From assembly GCF_003259315.1 (NCBI RefSeq), contig NZ_QLLT01000008.1:186001-250000 (forward strand): a DNA stretch of 64,000 nucleotides. Reading direction: 5' to 3'. Numbering within the stretch: the stretch's first letter is position 1; every line of letters begins with the position of its first letter. A program made the translations under genes and the position numbers. Shown in pieces: positions 26,203 to 34,662 of the stretch. The stretch comes from Kitasatospora sp. SolWspMP-SS2h. Lineage in GTDB: Bacteria > Actinomycetota > Actinomycetes > Streptomycetales > Streptomycetaceae. The notes beneath the pieces are model-generated. The model searched no databases and was not told the origin of the DNA. It saw nothing but the letters and a program-made list of their open reading frames with translations.

Positions 26203-27105
26203 TCAGCGGACGGCTCCGGCGGTCAGGCCGCGGACGATGAAGCGCTGGCCGAACACCACCAGCGCCAGCGTGGGCAGCAGCGACAGCACCACGCCGGCCA
26301 GGATCAGGCCCGGATCGGCCATCTCCGAGTCGCGCAGCGTGGACAGGCCGATCTGCAGGGTCTGCATCTCGGCGGTGCGGGTGATGATCAGCGGCCAGAA
26401 GTACTGGTTCCAGGCGGACAGGAAGACGTAGACGGCGAGCGCCGCCAGCACCGGCCGGTTCAGCGGCACCAGGATGCGCCACAGGAACCGCCAGTGGCCC
26501 GCCCCGTCGATCCGGGCGGCGTCTCGCAGCTCGGCCGGGAACTGCCGGAACGACTGCCGCAGCAGGAACGTCCCGAAGCCGGAGGCCAGGAACGGCAGCA
26601 CCAGCCCGAAGTAGGTGTTGCCCAGGCCCCAGCCGGACAGCGTCAGGTAGTTGGGGATGACCACGGCCTCCCACGGGACCATCAGGGTGGCCAGGAACAG
26701 CCCGAACACCACCGCGCGGCCGCGCAGCGGCAGGAACACGAAGGCGTACGCGGCCAGGACCGAGGTGAACAGCTGCGCCGCGGTGATCACGCCCGCCACC
26801 AGCACCGAGTTGGCGTACTGGCGGACCAGCGGCACCGCGTGCACCGCGCCGGAGAAGTTCCGCCCGGTGACCGCGTGCGGCACCAGCGCGGGCGGGTACC
26901 CGGCGATCTCGTCCGGGCGCATCAGCGCCCCGGCGAACACGTAGTAGACCGGGAACAGCACCGTCAGCGCGGCGGCCAGCAGCACCAGGTGAACCGCGGC
27001 CCTGGCCGCCACCCCGCGCGGGTGCGCGCGGCGCCGGGCGGAACGGGCGGGACGGGCGGGGGCGGCCCCGGCGGGCGCCCCGGTCTCGGTGCGGGCGGTG
27101 GTCAT
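26203..27105 (-). CDS. ABC importer permease (UgpE type)
   Basis: 300 residues, six TM segments, with a basic Arg/Ala-rich N-terminus. The EAA loop reads DAARIDGAGHWRFLWRILVP, the contact for the shared ATPase. It overlaps the upstream permease by four bases (ATGA), and the binding protein gene follows after 108 bases. No ATP-binding gene is in the operon, as is common in Streptomyces, where the global MsiK/UgpC ATPase energises many sugar importers. Confidence 0.92.
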   Translation of the reverse strand: MTTARTETGAPAGAAPARPARSARRRAHPRGVAARAAVHLVLLAAALTVLFPVYYVFAGALMRPDEIAGYPPALVPHAVTGRNFSGAVHAVPLVRQYANSVLVAGVITAAQLFTSVLAAYAFVFLPLRGRAVVFGLFLATLMVPWEAVVIPNYLTLSGWGLGNTYFGLVLPFLASGFGTFLLRQSFRQFPAELRDAARIDGAGHWRFLWRILVPLNRPVLAALAVYVFLSAWNQYFWPLIITRTAEMQTLQIGLSTLRDSEMADPGLILAGVVLSLLPTLALVVFGQRFIVRGLTAGAVR

Positions 27106-28013
27106 GCGTAGTGCACCTTCCGTTCCAGGACGCCGAACTGGACGGCGGTGCAGGCCAGTACGACCAGCAACAGCACCACGGCCTGGGCGCTGGCGGTGCC
27201 GAAGTCGCTGGAGCCGTAGGCGAACGCCTTCTGGTAGACGGAGTAGACCAGCGTGCGGGTCGAGCCGTCCGGGCCGCCCCGGGTGAGGATGTGGATCTGG
27301 CCGAAGCTCTGCAGCGCGTTCACCGTGGAGACCACGACCAGGAAGAACAGGCTGGGCCCGAGCAGCGGCACCGTCACCGAACGGGCCAGCCGCAGCCCGG
27401 CGGCGCCGTCCAGCCGGGCGGCCTCGGTGATCTCGGCGGGGATCGAGCCGATGCCCGCCGAGAGCACCAGCACGTTGTAGCCCAGGTTCATCCAGACCGT
27501 GGACGCGGCGACCGAGAGCAGCGCGTACCGGGAGTCGGTCAGCCAGCCGACCGGGCCCAGGTGGAACTGCGACAGCAGCCCGTTGAGCACCCCGCTGGCC
27601 GGGTTGTAGAAGACCGAGAAGACCACCGAGGCGCTGGCCACCGAGAAGGCGAACGGCAGCGCGAAGGCCGAGCGCAGCAGCCGCACCCCGCGGATCCGGC
27701 TCTCCAGCAGCAGCACCAGCAGCAGCGCCCCGAGCACCCCGGGCACCACCGTCAGCAGCACGAACAGGGCGGTGGTGAGCAGGGTGTCGCGGAACTCGGC
27801 CGAGGCCAGCAGGTCGGTGTAGTGCCGCAGGCCGACGTAGCGCGAGGGCGCGCCGAACAGGTCGTTGGCGTGCGCGCTGAGGTAGAAGGTGCGCCCGAGC
27901 GGATAGCCGATGAACAGGGCGAAGACGGCGACCGAGGGGAGCAGGAACACCCAGGCGAGGCCGTGCTCCCCGAGGCGGCGCGGCGGCGCCTGCGGGGGTG
28001 GTGCGGTCGGCAT
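27102..28013 (-). CDS. ABC importer permease (UgpA type)
   Basis: 303 residues with about six TM segments and the EAA loop EAARLDGAAGLRLARSVTVP. It begins at ATG 28013 with AAAGGCGG upstream and is the first gene of the importer operon. The operon is transcribed from the 271-base gap that also holds the end of the response regulator gene. An imperfect palindrome (28098-28132) sits about 85 bases before its start. Confidence 0.92.
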   Translation of the reverse strand: MPTAPPPQAPPRRLGEHGLAWVFLLPSVAVFALFIGYPLGRTFYLSAHANDLFGAPSRYVGLRHYTDLLASAEFRDTLLTTALFVLLTVVPGVLGALLLVLLLESRIRGVRLLRSAFALPFAFSVASASVVFSVFYNPASGVLNGLLSQFHLGPVGWLTDSRYALLSVAASTVWMNLGYNVLVLSAGIGSIPAEITEAARLDGAAGLRLARSVTVPLLGPSLFFLVVVSTVNALQSFGQIHILTRGGPDGSTRTLVYSVYQKAFAYGSSDFGTASAQAVVLLLVVLACTAVQFGVLERKVHYA

Positions 28014-28097
28014 GGGGCGCGTCCGCCTTTCGTGACGTCGGTTCCGGCCACACCGTGTCGCGCCCGAACGACCGGCCGGCGAGGGGAGGGTGAGCGG

Positions 28098-28132
28098 GGT
28101 GTGGCGCGTTCCTTACGCGTTCGCGTCACACC
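28098..28132. promoter_or_regulatory. Candidate operator of the importer operon
   Basis: GGTGTGGCGCG and CGCGTCACACC are inverted repeats with one mismatch, separated by 13 bases that include TTCCTTACGCG. It is placed 85 bases upstream of the first permease. The regulator is not identified; a LacI-, GntR- or PhoP-type site is possible. Confidence 0.4.
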
Positions 28133-28284
28133 GGCGGGCCCCGTGTGGTTACCCCTCTCCCGACACTTCTGCACCTCCCGGCCGTCACCGGATCGTCAGA
28201 TTCCTTGACCGGGGCGGCCGTTGGGGAGCAGCTGCTGCCTTGCCGACCTGTTCGGTTGTCAAGGAGCTGGCGGATGGCGGGAGT

Positions 28285-28914
28285 TCAGCGCAGCAGGCGG
28301 CGCTCCTTGGCGATGGCCACCGCGCCGGAACGGGTGTCCGCGCCGAGCTTGGCGTAGATCCGGCCGAGGTGGGTCTTGACCGTCGCCTCGCTGATGAACA
28401 GCGCCCGGGCGATCTCCCTGTTGCCCAGGCCCTGGCCGAGCTGGTCCAGGATGTCCTGCTCGCGGTCGGTGAGCTGGGGGAGCGGGGAGCGCATCTGGGC
28501 CATCACCCGGGAGGCGATCGGCGGGGAGAGCGCGGGCCGGCCCGCCGCCGCGGCGCGGATCGCGGCGAACAGCTCCTCCGGCTTCTCGGCCTTCAGCAGG
28601 TAGCCGGTGGCGCCCGCGCTGATCGCCCGGCTGATGTCGGTGTCGGTGTCGAAGGTGGTCAGCACCAGGACGTGGCTCTCCCCGGGCCCGGCGAGCACCC
28701 GCCGAGTGGCCTCCACGCCGTCGATCCCGCCGCCCAGCTGGAGGTCCATCAGGACCACGTCCGGCCGGAGGGCGGCGGCCAGTGAGACCGCCTCCTCGCC
28801 GGTGCTGGCCTCGCCGACCACCTCGATCGCCGGGTCGCTGGACAGCAGGGCCAGCAGCCCGGCCCGGACCATGGCGTGGTCGTCGCAGATGACCAGCCGG
28901 ACGGTGTCGTTCAT
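28285..28914 (-). CDS. LuxR/NarL-family response regulator (SenR-like)
   Basis: 209 residues. The receiver domain has Asp11-Asp12 (CDDHAMVRAG) and the phosphoacceptor Asp57 (VVLMDLQLGG), with Lys in YLLKAEKPEEL. A C-terminal NarL HTH reads LTDREQDILDQLGQGLGNRE through SEATVKTHLGRIYAKL. It pairs with the kinase gene upstream on the same strand. The adjacent HbpS-like gene points to a SenS/SenR redox-haem signalling pair as in S. reticuli. Targets in this window are not known. The ATG at 28914 has weak ribosome-site support. Confidence 0.93.
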   Translation of the reverse strand: MNDTVRLVICDDHAMVRAGLLALLSSDPAIEVVGEASTGEEAVSLAAALRPDVVLMDLQLGGGIDGVEATRRVLAGPGESHVLVLTTFDTDTDISRAISAGATGYLLKAEKPEELFAAIRAAAAGRPALSPPIASRVMAQMRSPLPQLTDREQDILDQLGQGLGNREIARALFISEATVKTHLGRIYAKLGADTRSGAVAIAKERRLLR

Positions 28915-29149
28915 GAACCCGCTCCTTCCGTGTTGTCCGTTGTCCTCGCCGTGGGGCCCTGAGGCTCTGGGGTCGTGGGGCCGCCCTCGGCGGGTCGTTA
29001 CGGCGACCGACGCTATCGGCCGGGGTGGCCGCCGGGAGGGTTGCCGACTCGCTGCCGGGCCGCTGCCCGGTTGACGCCGGGCCGCCGCCGGACTGCCTTC
29101 GCGGGCGCGGCCGAGCGCCGTCGCCGGATCGCTGCTCAGTGGCTCTCCA

Positions 29150-30451
29150 TCAGCGGCCCTCCAGTGGGATGGCCGCGGAGACCACCGTGCCCTCGCCCGG
29201 GGCGGACTCGACGGTGAGCGTGCCGCCGAGCTGGCGCAGCCGGGCCCGCATCGCCGGAAGCCCGTGCCCCCGGCTCCCGTCGACCGGCCGCTCGCCGCGT
29301 CCGCCGCGTCCGCCGCGTCCGCCGCGTCCGCCGAGTGCGCCGTGGTCGTCGGACGCGCCGCGTTCGCCGGGCGTGCCGGGCTCGCCGGGCTCGGCCCGCC
29401 CGGGCCGTTCGCCCCGCCCGGACCGGCCCGGGGTGAAGCCGCAGCCGTCGTCCGCGACGTCCAGCACCGCCTGGTCGCCCAGGTAGGAGAGCGTGATCGA
29501 GGCGTGCTCGGCCCGGGCGTGCTCCCTGGTGTTGGCCAGTGCGCCCTGGGCGATCCGCAGCAGCGCGGACTGCGCGGCGGTCGGCATCGGCGCGGGGGCC
29601 CCGTCCAGGTGGAAGCGGACGGCCAGGCCGCTCTCGGCGGCCTCCCGGTCGGCCAGCGCGGCCAGCGCGCCCTCCAGGGTGCCCTGCTCCGCGAGGTCGG
29701 CCGGGGCCAGGTCGTGGACGAAGCGGCGGGCCTCCGCGAGGTTCCGCGCGGCGATCGCGGCGGCCGTCCGGACGTGGCCGCGGGCCGCCGCCGGATCCTG
29801 CTCCCACGTCCGCTCCGCGGCCTGGAGCAGCATCCGCTGGCTGGACAGGCCCTGGGCGAGGGTGTCGTGGATCTCGACGGACAGCCGCTCCCGCTCGGCC
29901 AGCGCGCCCTGCCGGCGCTCCACCGCGGCCAGCTCCCGCCGGGTGCGGATCAGGTCGATGATCAGTTTCCGCTGCCGGGCGCCCTGCCGCTGCATGTACA
30001 GGAAGACCGCGGTGGCCAGCGCGGCGACGGCCGGGGGCAGCAGCAGCATCGTCGGGTCGAAGCCGCCGGGCAGCCGCAGCTCGGAGACCACCACCAGCAC
30101 CGTCAGCGCCGTCACCAGCGGGATCGCGGCCCGCGGCGGCAGCGCCCGGAGCACCGTGTACACCAGCGGGACGGCGCACCAGGCGAAGCTCGGCGCCATC
30201 AGCACCAGCACCGCCCAGCTGGCCAGCACCGCCGCCAGCCAGGGCTGCCGCCGCTCGGACAGCCCGGACAGGTGGCCCACGGCCAGCGCCAGGCTCAGCC
30301 CCACCACCCACGGCGTCAGCGGGCTGTACAGGTGGTGCGCCAGGTACCTCGCCAGCGAGGTGCCGAGCAGCAGCAGGAAGGCCAGCCGCATGACGACCGT
30401 GAGCCAGCCCGCGTCCGGGTCGACGGCCCGGGACAGGGGTTGACGCATCAT
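29150..30451 (-). CDS. Histidine kinase of the NarL/HisKA_3 type (SenS-like) with an expanded ATP lid
   Basis: 433 residues. Four or five TM segments fill ~20-155 and form the sensor. HisKA_3 dimerisation follows, with the phosphoacceptor His195 in RLSVEIHDTLAQG. The ATP domain has the N-box NTREHARAEH, the G1 box DVADDGCGF (~334) and the G2 box GSRGHGLPAM (~392). Between G1 and G2 lies an unusual ~50-residue GRGERPGRAEPG ... GGRGGRGGRGGRG stretch encoded by a GTCCGCCGC-type repeat. The first of two ATGs (30451) has GGAGG five bases upstream. It is divergent from the HbpS-like gene. Confidence 0.92.
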   Translation of the reverse strand: MMRQPLSRAVDPDAGWLTVVMRLAFLLLLGTSLARYLAHHLYSPLTPWVVGLSLALAVGHLSGLSERRQPWLAAVLASWAVLVLMAPSFAWCAVPLVYTVLRALPPRAAIPLVTALTVLVVVSELRLPGGFDPTMLLLPPAVAALATAVFLYMQRQGARQRKLIIDLIRTRRELAAVERRQGALAERERLSVEIHDTLAQGLSSQRMLLQAAERTWEQDPAAARGHVRTAAAIAARNLAEARRFVHDLAPADLAEQGTLEGALAALADREAAESGLAVRFHLDGAPAPMPTAAQSALLRIAQGALANTREHARAEHASITLSYLGDQAVLDVADDGCGFTPGRSGRGERPGRAEPGEPGTPGERGASDDHGALGGRGGRGGRGGRGERPVDGSRGHGLPAMRARLRQLGGTLTVESAPGEGTVVSAAIPLEGR

Positions 30452-30818
30452 GGCTGCCTCCTTCGTCCTCGTCGCTCCCGGCGGCGTGCCGCACGCGTGC
30501 TGCCGGCGTGCCGACGTGCCGTCGGCACGCCCCGGGCTTCCCGACGGGAGCACGGCGCGTCACCTCCGCTCGCGGAGCATCACGCTGCGTCACGCCCGTC
30601 ATAGCGATGGTGGACCGGGACGGCCGCCCGCACATCCACCGATCGGTTGACACGGATGTCGTCCATCATGCGCCGCAGAGCGAGCCGGTTCGCCGATCCG
30701 GGGAGGGGGTGCCGGGGCGAAACATGGAGGACGAGGCCGGGGCGCACCGCGATCCGGCACCGAACGAACCCCCTCCCGATCCCCGATACGCCCGATGCAC
30801 CCGATACAGGAGCCGAAA
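30452..30818. promoter_or_regulatory. Divergent promoter region between kinase and HbpS-like genes
   Basis: 367 bases. A perfect inverted repeat CGTGCCGAC-GTGCC-GTCGGCACG (30507-30529) lies near the kinase, and a TTGACA (30647-30652) could be the -35 of the rightward promoter, though no good -10 follows at standard spacing. CGTCAC words recur at 30559-30598. SenR-like autoregulation of both genes would use this region (inference). Confidence 0.45.
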
Positions 30819-31376
30819 ATGAAGAAGCTGAGCACCCGCACCCGCGTCGTCACCGGTGCCGTCACGGTCGTCGCGGTCGGTGCCGGCGTCGTCGGCGCCG
30901 TCTCCGCCAGCGCCGAGACCCCGCAGGCGGCCCCGGCCGGCGCCGTCCACGCCGACGTGCAGAGCAAGAACACCTTCCAGTCCACCCACCTGACGGTCGA
31001 GGCCGCCACCAAGGCCGCCCAGGCCAGCCTGGACGCCGCCGCCAAGGCCGGTCAGAAGGTCTCCGTCGCCGTCGTCGACCGCAACGGCAGCGTGATCGTC
31101 GAGCTGCGCGGCGACGGCTCGGGCCCGCAGTCCTTCGAGTCGGCCGAGCGCAAGGCGTACACCGCGGTGTCCTGGAACGCGCCGACCTCCGAGCTGGTCA
31201 AGCGCCTGGCCCAGGCCCCGAACCTGAAGGACATCCCCGGCACCCTGTTCCTGGGCGGCGGCACCCCGGTCCAGGTCAAGGGCGCCCCGATCGCGGCCGT
31301 CGGCGTGGCCGGCGCCCCGAGCGCCGACCAGGACGAGCAGTTCGCCCAGGCGGGTGCGGCCGTGCTCAACAGGTGA
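30819..31376 (+). CDS. HbpS/GlcG-family secreted haem-binding protein
   Basis: 185 residues. A signal peptide spans residues 1 to ~37 (MKKLSTRTRVVTGAVTVVAV ... ASA). A GlcG/HbpS domain follows: HLTVEAATKAAQASLDAA, VAVVDRNGSVIVELRGDG and ALKAYTA-type ERKAYTAVSWNAPT, then IPGTLFLGGGTPV. HbpS of Streptomyces reticuli forms an octamer that binds haem and iron and tunes the SenS/SenR system under redox stress. The kinase/regulator pair on the other strand fits this. ATG 30819 has AGGAG upstream; an in-frame ATG at 30795 is less likely. A strong terminator follows. Confidence 0.92.
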   Translation: MKKLSTRTRVVTGAVTVVAVGAGVVGAVSASAETPQAAPAGAVHADVQSKNTFQSTHLTVEAATKAAQASLDAAAKAGQKVSVAVVDRNGSVIVELRGDGSGPQSFESAERKAYTAVSWNAPTSELVKRLAQAPNLKDIPGTLFLGGGTPVQVKGAPIAAVGVAGAPSADQDEQFAQAGAAVLNR

Positions 31377-31422
31377 CCCACCCCGCGCGGCGCCGCCGGC
31401 CACCCCCGCGCCCGGCGCACAA

Positions 31423-31460
31423 CCCCGCGGGCCCGCCCCCGGAGGAGCGGGCCCGCGGGG
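31423..31460. terminator. Bidirectional terminator
   Basis: CCCCGCGGGCCCGC-(10 bases)-GCGGGCCCGCGGGG, a perfect 14-base stem between the HbpS-like gene and the end of the membrane-protein gene at 31499. Confidence 0.9.
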
Positions 31461-31498
31461 TCCCCACGGCGTACCCGTGCGGCAGCCCGGGCGGCGGC

Positions 31499-31954
31499 TC
31501 AGTCCTCCCGGTAGGCGCACAGCGCCCAGATCACGAACACGTCCAGCGCGATGATCACCAGCGACCACAGCGGGTAGTACGGCAGCGCCAGGAAGCTGCC
31601 GATCAGGCTCAGCGCGGCCAGGAAGATACCGATGATCCTGGCCCAGGCCGCGCCCTGGATGACGAAGAAGCCGGCCAGCGCGACCAGCGCGCCGATCACC
31701 AGGTGGATCCAGCCCCAGGAGGTCAGATCGAACCGGAAGACGTACCGCGGCGTGCTGACGAAGACGTCGTCCTCGGCGATCGCCATGATCCCGCGGAACA
31801 CCTCCAGGATGCCGTTGACCAGCATCACCACACCCGCGAACAGCACCATCCCGGAGACCCAGCCCCTGTTCCGGTGGCCCGGGGGACCACCGGCGGTACC
31901 ACCGGTGCGGGAACCGGCGGGCGGTGTCGCGGTCGGACCGACAGACGAGCTCAT
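31499..31954 (-). CDS. DUF7144-type four-TM membrane protein
   Basis: 151 residues with a Gly/Thr/Pro-rich start and four TM segments: GMVLFAGVVMLVNGILEVFRG, WGWIHLVIGALVALAGFFVI, ARIIGIFLAALSLIGSFLA and LVIIALDVFVIWALCAY. The pattern of E in TM1 and of W and H in TM2 is typical of this streptomycete family. The function is unknown. ATG 31954 follows TAGGAGG. The heptamer tandem repeat (32086-32197) lies upstream. Confidence 0.85.
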   Translation of the reverse strand: MSSSVGPTATPPAGSRTGGTAGGPPGHRNRGWVSGMVLFAGVVMLVNGILEVFRGIMAIAEDDVFVSTPRYVFRFDLTSWGWIHLVIGALVALAGFFVIQGAAWARIIGIFLAALSLIGSFLALPYYPLWSLVIIALDVFVIWALCAYRED

Positions 31955-32085
31955 GGAACCTCCTAGGCCGAAGCAGGTCTTGCCCCGACCCTCCGCCCCC
32001 GGCCGCCCCCGGGCATTCGGGCGACTCCGTCCGGGTGAACCCGCCCCCGCCCGGCTCCGGCCCGCCCCCCCCGCTCGTTCCTCAC

Positions 32086-32197
32086 CCGGTCGCCGGTCGC
32101 CGGTCGCCGGTCGCCGGTCGCCGGTCGCCGGTCGCCGGTCGCCGGTCGCCGGTCGCCGGTCGCCGGTCGCCGGTCGCCGGTCGCCGGGTGCCGGGTG
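32086..32197. repeat. Heptamer tandem repeat (CCGGTCG), 14 perfect copies plus 2 degenerate
   Basis: CCGGTCG is repeated head to tail from 32086 to 32183 without interruption, then twice as CCGGGTG. It lies in the 251-base gap between the serine hydrolase stop and the DUF7144 gene start. Seven bases is not a multiple of three, consistent with a non-coding position. Confidence 0.98.
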
Positions 32198-32205
32198 CCG
32201 CGCGG

Positions 32206-33249
32206 TCAGTCGCCGGGCAGCAGGGAGCGCAGCGCGCGGGCGCGCAGCTCGGCCAGCCGGGTGCGGTCCCAGCCGTGGTAGACGGCGTTGGTGCAGAGCA
32301 CCACGAAGCGGCGGGTGCGCGGGGCCAGGTAGAGGCTGGTGCCGGTGAAGCCGTGGTGGTAGGCGACCGAGCCCTTCGCGGTGACGATCCAGGCCAGGCC
32401 CCGGGCCAGGTCCGGTTCGACGGGGACCAGCGGGCGGCGGCTCTGCGTGAACCACTCGGGCAGCGGGCCGGACGGGGCGAGCAGGTGTTCGGCGAAGGCG
32501 GCCAGGTCGGCGGCGGACGAGAACACCCCGGCGTGCCCGGCCACCCCGCCGAGCAGGGCCGCGCTCGGGTCGTGCGGGATGCCCCAGGTCCGGGGCGCGC
32601 CGCGCAGCCGCTGCTCGGTCGGCGCGAGCCGGGTGTCGCGCGGCAGCGGGCCGTAGGCGGTGGCGTCCAGGCCGAGTCCGCGCCACAGCGCGTCGGCGAG
32701 CACCGCCAGTGGTCGGCCCAGCAGTTCGGGCAGCAGCAGTCCGAGCAGGATGAAGCCCCGGTCGATGTACCGGTGGTGCGCGCCGGGCACCGAGACCAGC
32801 GGTTCGGCGCACAGGTGCTCGATCAGCGGTCGTCCGGTGTGCTGGTAGCGGGCCAGGCCGGTCTGCGGGAGCAGCCCCGAGGTGTGGTTCAGCAGTTGGC
32901 GAGCCGTCAACTCACCCCCTGGGGAAGGCAGCTGGGGCAGGGCGGCGCGCAGCGGGGCGTCCAGGTCGAGCAGCCCGGCGCGGACGGCGGTGCCGACCAG
33001 CGGCCAGGTGGCGAGCACCTTGGTCAGCGAGGCCAGGTCGTAGCGGGTGTGCTCGTCGGGGCTGGCGTCGCCGCACTCGGGAGCGACCACCCCCCGGCTG
33101 ACCACCGTCCGGCCCGCCCCGGCCTGACCGGCCACCAGCACCCCGCCCGGGAACTGCCCGCCGTCCACCGCCGCCCCGAGCAGGGCGCCCAGCGCGGTGG
33201 CAGTGGCGGCGGTCCAGTCGGCGGCAGGCTGCTGCGGATCGGCTGACAC
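32206..33249 (-). CDS. Serine hydrolase, beta-lactamase/class C esterase family
   Basis: 347 residues, no signal peptide. The SxxK motif SLTKVLATWP (after DLA) carries the nucleophile and Lys. HRYIDRGFI stands where Y-x-N usually is, and HHGFTGTS is the HxG triad element near the C-terminus. LLNHTSGLLP is the typical class C region. Likely an esterase or D-Ala-amidase, or a cytoplasmic PBP-like hydrolase; resistance to beta-lactams cannot be inferred. The GTG at 33249 follows GAGGGACGCC. The gene ends nine bases before the heptamer repeat. Confidence 0.9.
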   Translation of the reverse strand: MSADPQQPAADWTAATATALGALLGAAVDGGQFPGGVLVAGQAGAGRTVVSRGVVAPECGDASPDEHTRYDLASLTKVLATWPLVGTAVRAGLLDLDAPLRAALPQLPSPGGELTARQLLNHTSGLLPQTGLARYQHTGRPLIEHLCAEPLVSVPGAHHRYIDRGFILLGLLLPELLGRPLAVLADALWRGLGLDATAYGPLPRDTRLAPTEQRLRGAPRTWGIPHDPSAALLGGVAGHAGVFSSAADLAAFAEHLLAPSGPLPEWFTQSRRPLVPVEPDLARGLAWIVTAKGSVAYHHGFTGTSLYLAPRTRRFVVLCTNAVYHGWDRTRLAELRARALRSLLPGD

Positions 33250-33352
33250 GGCGTCCCTCTCGTCCGGACCGGCGGGGCCTTCCCCCGGATTGTCACCCGC
33301 CCCGGCCCTCGGAGCCAGGGTGCCGGGGCCGGGGCGGGGCCGGTCCGAGGGG

Positions 33353-33751
33353 TCAGGAGCGGGGCGCCGAGAGCGAGTTGAGCGCCTCCAGGGCCCGGTC
33401 GGCCTCGTGGACGGGCACGAACAGGTGGTCGTGGTGGAAGCCGGCCACCACGTTGCAGCTGATCCCGTGGTCGGCGAGCGCGGTGGCGACGGCGGCGGTC
33501 AGCCCGACGGCCTCCAGCGCGGAGTGCACCCGCAGGGTCAGCCAGGCGGCGACGTACGTGTACGGCAGGCCGAGCGCGTCGGCCTCCTCCTCGGCGACCA
33601 CGAAGGTCACCCCCTCGGGTTCGGCCACCGTCACCACCGGCCGCAGCCCGGCGGGCACCCGCCCGGGGAGGGTGCAGTACACGTAGCGGCCCGGGTTGCG
33701 GACGGGGCGCAGGCCGGAGAGCAGGGCGTCGAGGTCGTGTTCGGCTGCCAT
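33353..33751 (-). CDS. ACT-domain protein (DUF2241/CASTOR-ACT type)
   Basis: 132 residues. It is composed of two ACT-like halves: VYCTLPGRVPAGLRPVVTVA, then YVAAWLTLRVHSALEAVGLT and ALADHGISCNVVAGFHHDH. ACT domains bind amino acids, so an amino-acid sensing or binding role is inferred. The start is the ATG at 33751; no strong ribosome site is seen. It stands alone between the serine hydrolase and a frameshifted gene. Confidence 0.85.
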   Translation of the reverse strand: MAAEHDLDALLSGLRPVRNPGRYVYCTLPGRVPAGLRPVVTVAEPEGVTFVVAEEEADALGLPYTYVAAWLTLRVHSALEAVGLTAAVATALADHGISCNVVAGFHHDHLFVPVHEADRALEALNSLSAPRS

Positions 33752-33953
33752 GGCGTCACGGTAGTGGGTCCGAACGGGTCGGCGGGAGTGGCACGGGCCC
33801 GTGTCGGACGGCGGGTCGGCCCGGGACCCCCTCGACCGTCGACTGCCCGAGGCTGCCGGGGGGGAACCCGTCGAGCGGCGGACCCGGAGCGTGCGGGCGG
33901 GAGCCGGGAGAGCCCGCTCCCGGCCATCCGGCACCCGCCCTCCGGTGCCGGGT

Positions 33954-34419
33954 TCAGGGAGCAGGGTCCTCCCGGTCGCCGTTTCCGATCCACCACTCGA
34001 TGCCATGGCCACCCGCGGCCCAGCTGTCCATGAGCTGCTCGATCACGGGCAGGCCGACCGAGCGGCTGACGGTGGCGACGACGAAGCGCAGGTCCGCCGG
34101 CGCCTCGGCCAGACCGCCGAGGGCGTCGACCGCCGTCCTGAGCTCCGCGAAGGACCCGGGGGTGAAACGGCCCTGCCGATGGGCCTGAACGCACAGGTTC
34201 CCGCCCCGCTCGACGACCTCGAACTCCCCCCTCCTCGCCGACCCGGAGCACGTCGCCGGCCGCACACCCGAGCACCAGGCCCGGGCTGCCGGCCAGTTCG
34301 AACGAGCCCGACTCCAGCGCCCGCGCGGGCAGCACCTCGAACACCGGGCGCCCGGAGGGCGCGTGACCGGCCAGCAGGCGTATGTGGACGGCAGCGGGTG
34401 ACTGCGGTGCGGGCGTCAT
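33954..34419 (-). pseudogene. DUF4265-like gene broken by a single-base frameshift
   Basis: The first part (from ATG 34419) reads AVHIRLLAGHAPSGRPVFEV ... GLVLGCAAGDVLRVGEEG. The continuation GEFEVVERGGNLCVQAHRQG ... WWIGNGDREDPAP lies in another frame (ending at 33954). Joined at the run of six C (34226-34231) with one base removed, they give a continuous ~154-residue DUF4265 protein. Either a real frameshift or a homopolymer sequencing error. The function of the family is unknown. Confidence 0.75.
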
Positions 34420-34662
34420 GCGCGTGATCGTCCCACGACGGCGGGCGGAACGGACGCGGCCGTCGCTCACCTCGGAAGGTTCCCCGGGCCTCGATCTGCC
34501 GACCGGGCGGGTCAACGGACCAGCTCGCCGTCCGCCACCTCGCCGGGGCCGAGCGGCCGTGTCACCTCGGCCGCGTCCCGGCATCGGCCCACCTCTGAGG
34601 GCACGCCGTCCGCCTCCACGGCCCCAGGTCGGAGGCAGAGGTGTCGAAACGGGTTGCCATCC

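Noticed and set aside
30647-30652. TTGACA as a full sigma-70-type promoter for the HbpS-like gene
   Set aside because: No acceptable -10 hexamer lies 16-19 bases downstream, so it is only mentioned as a possible -35.
32086-32197. CRISPR-like array
   Set aside because: The repeat is seven bases with no spacers and no cas genes; it is a simple tandem repeat.
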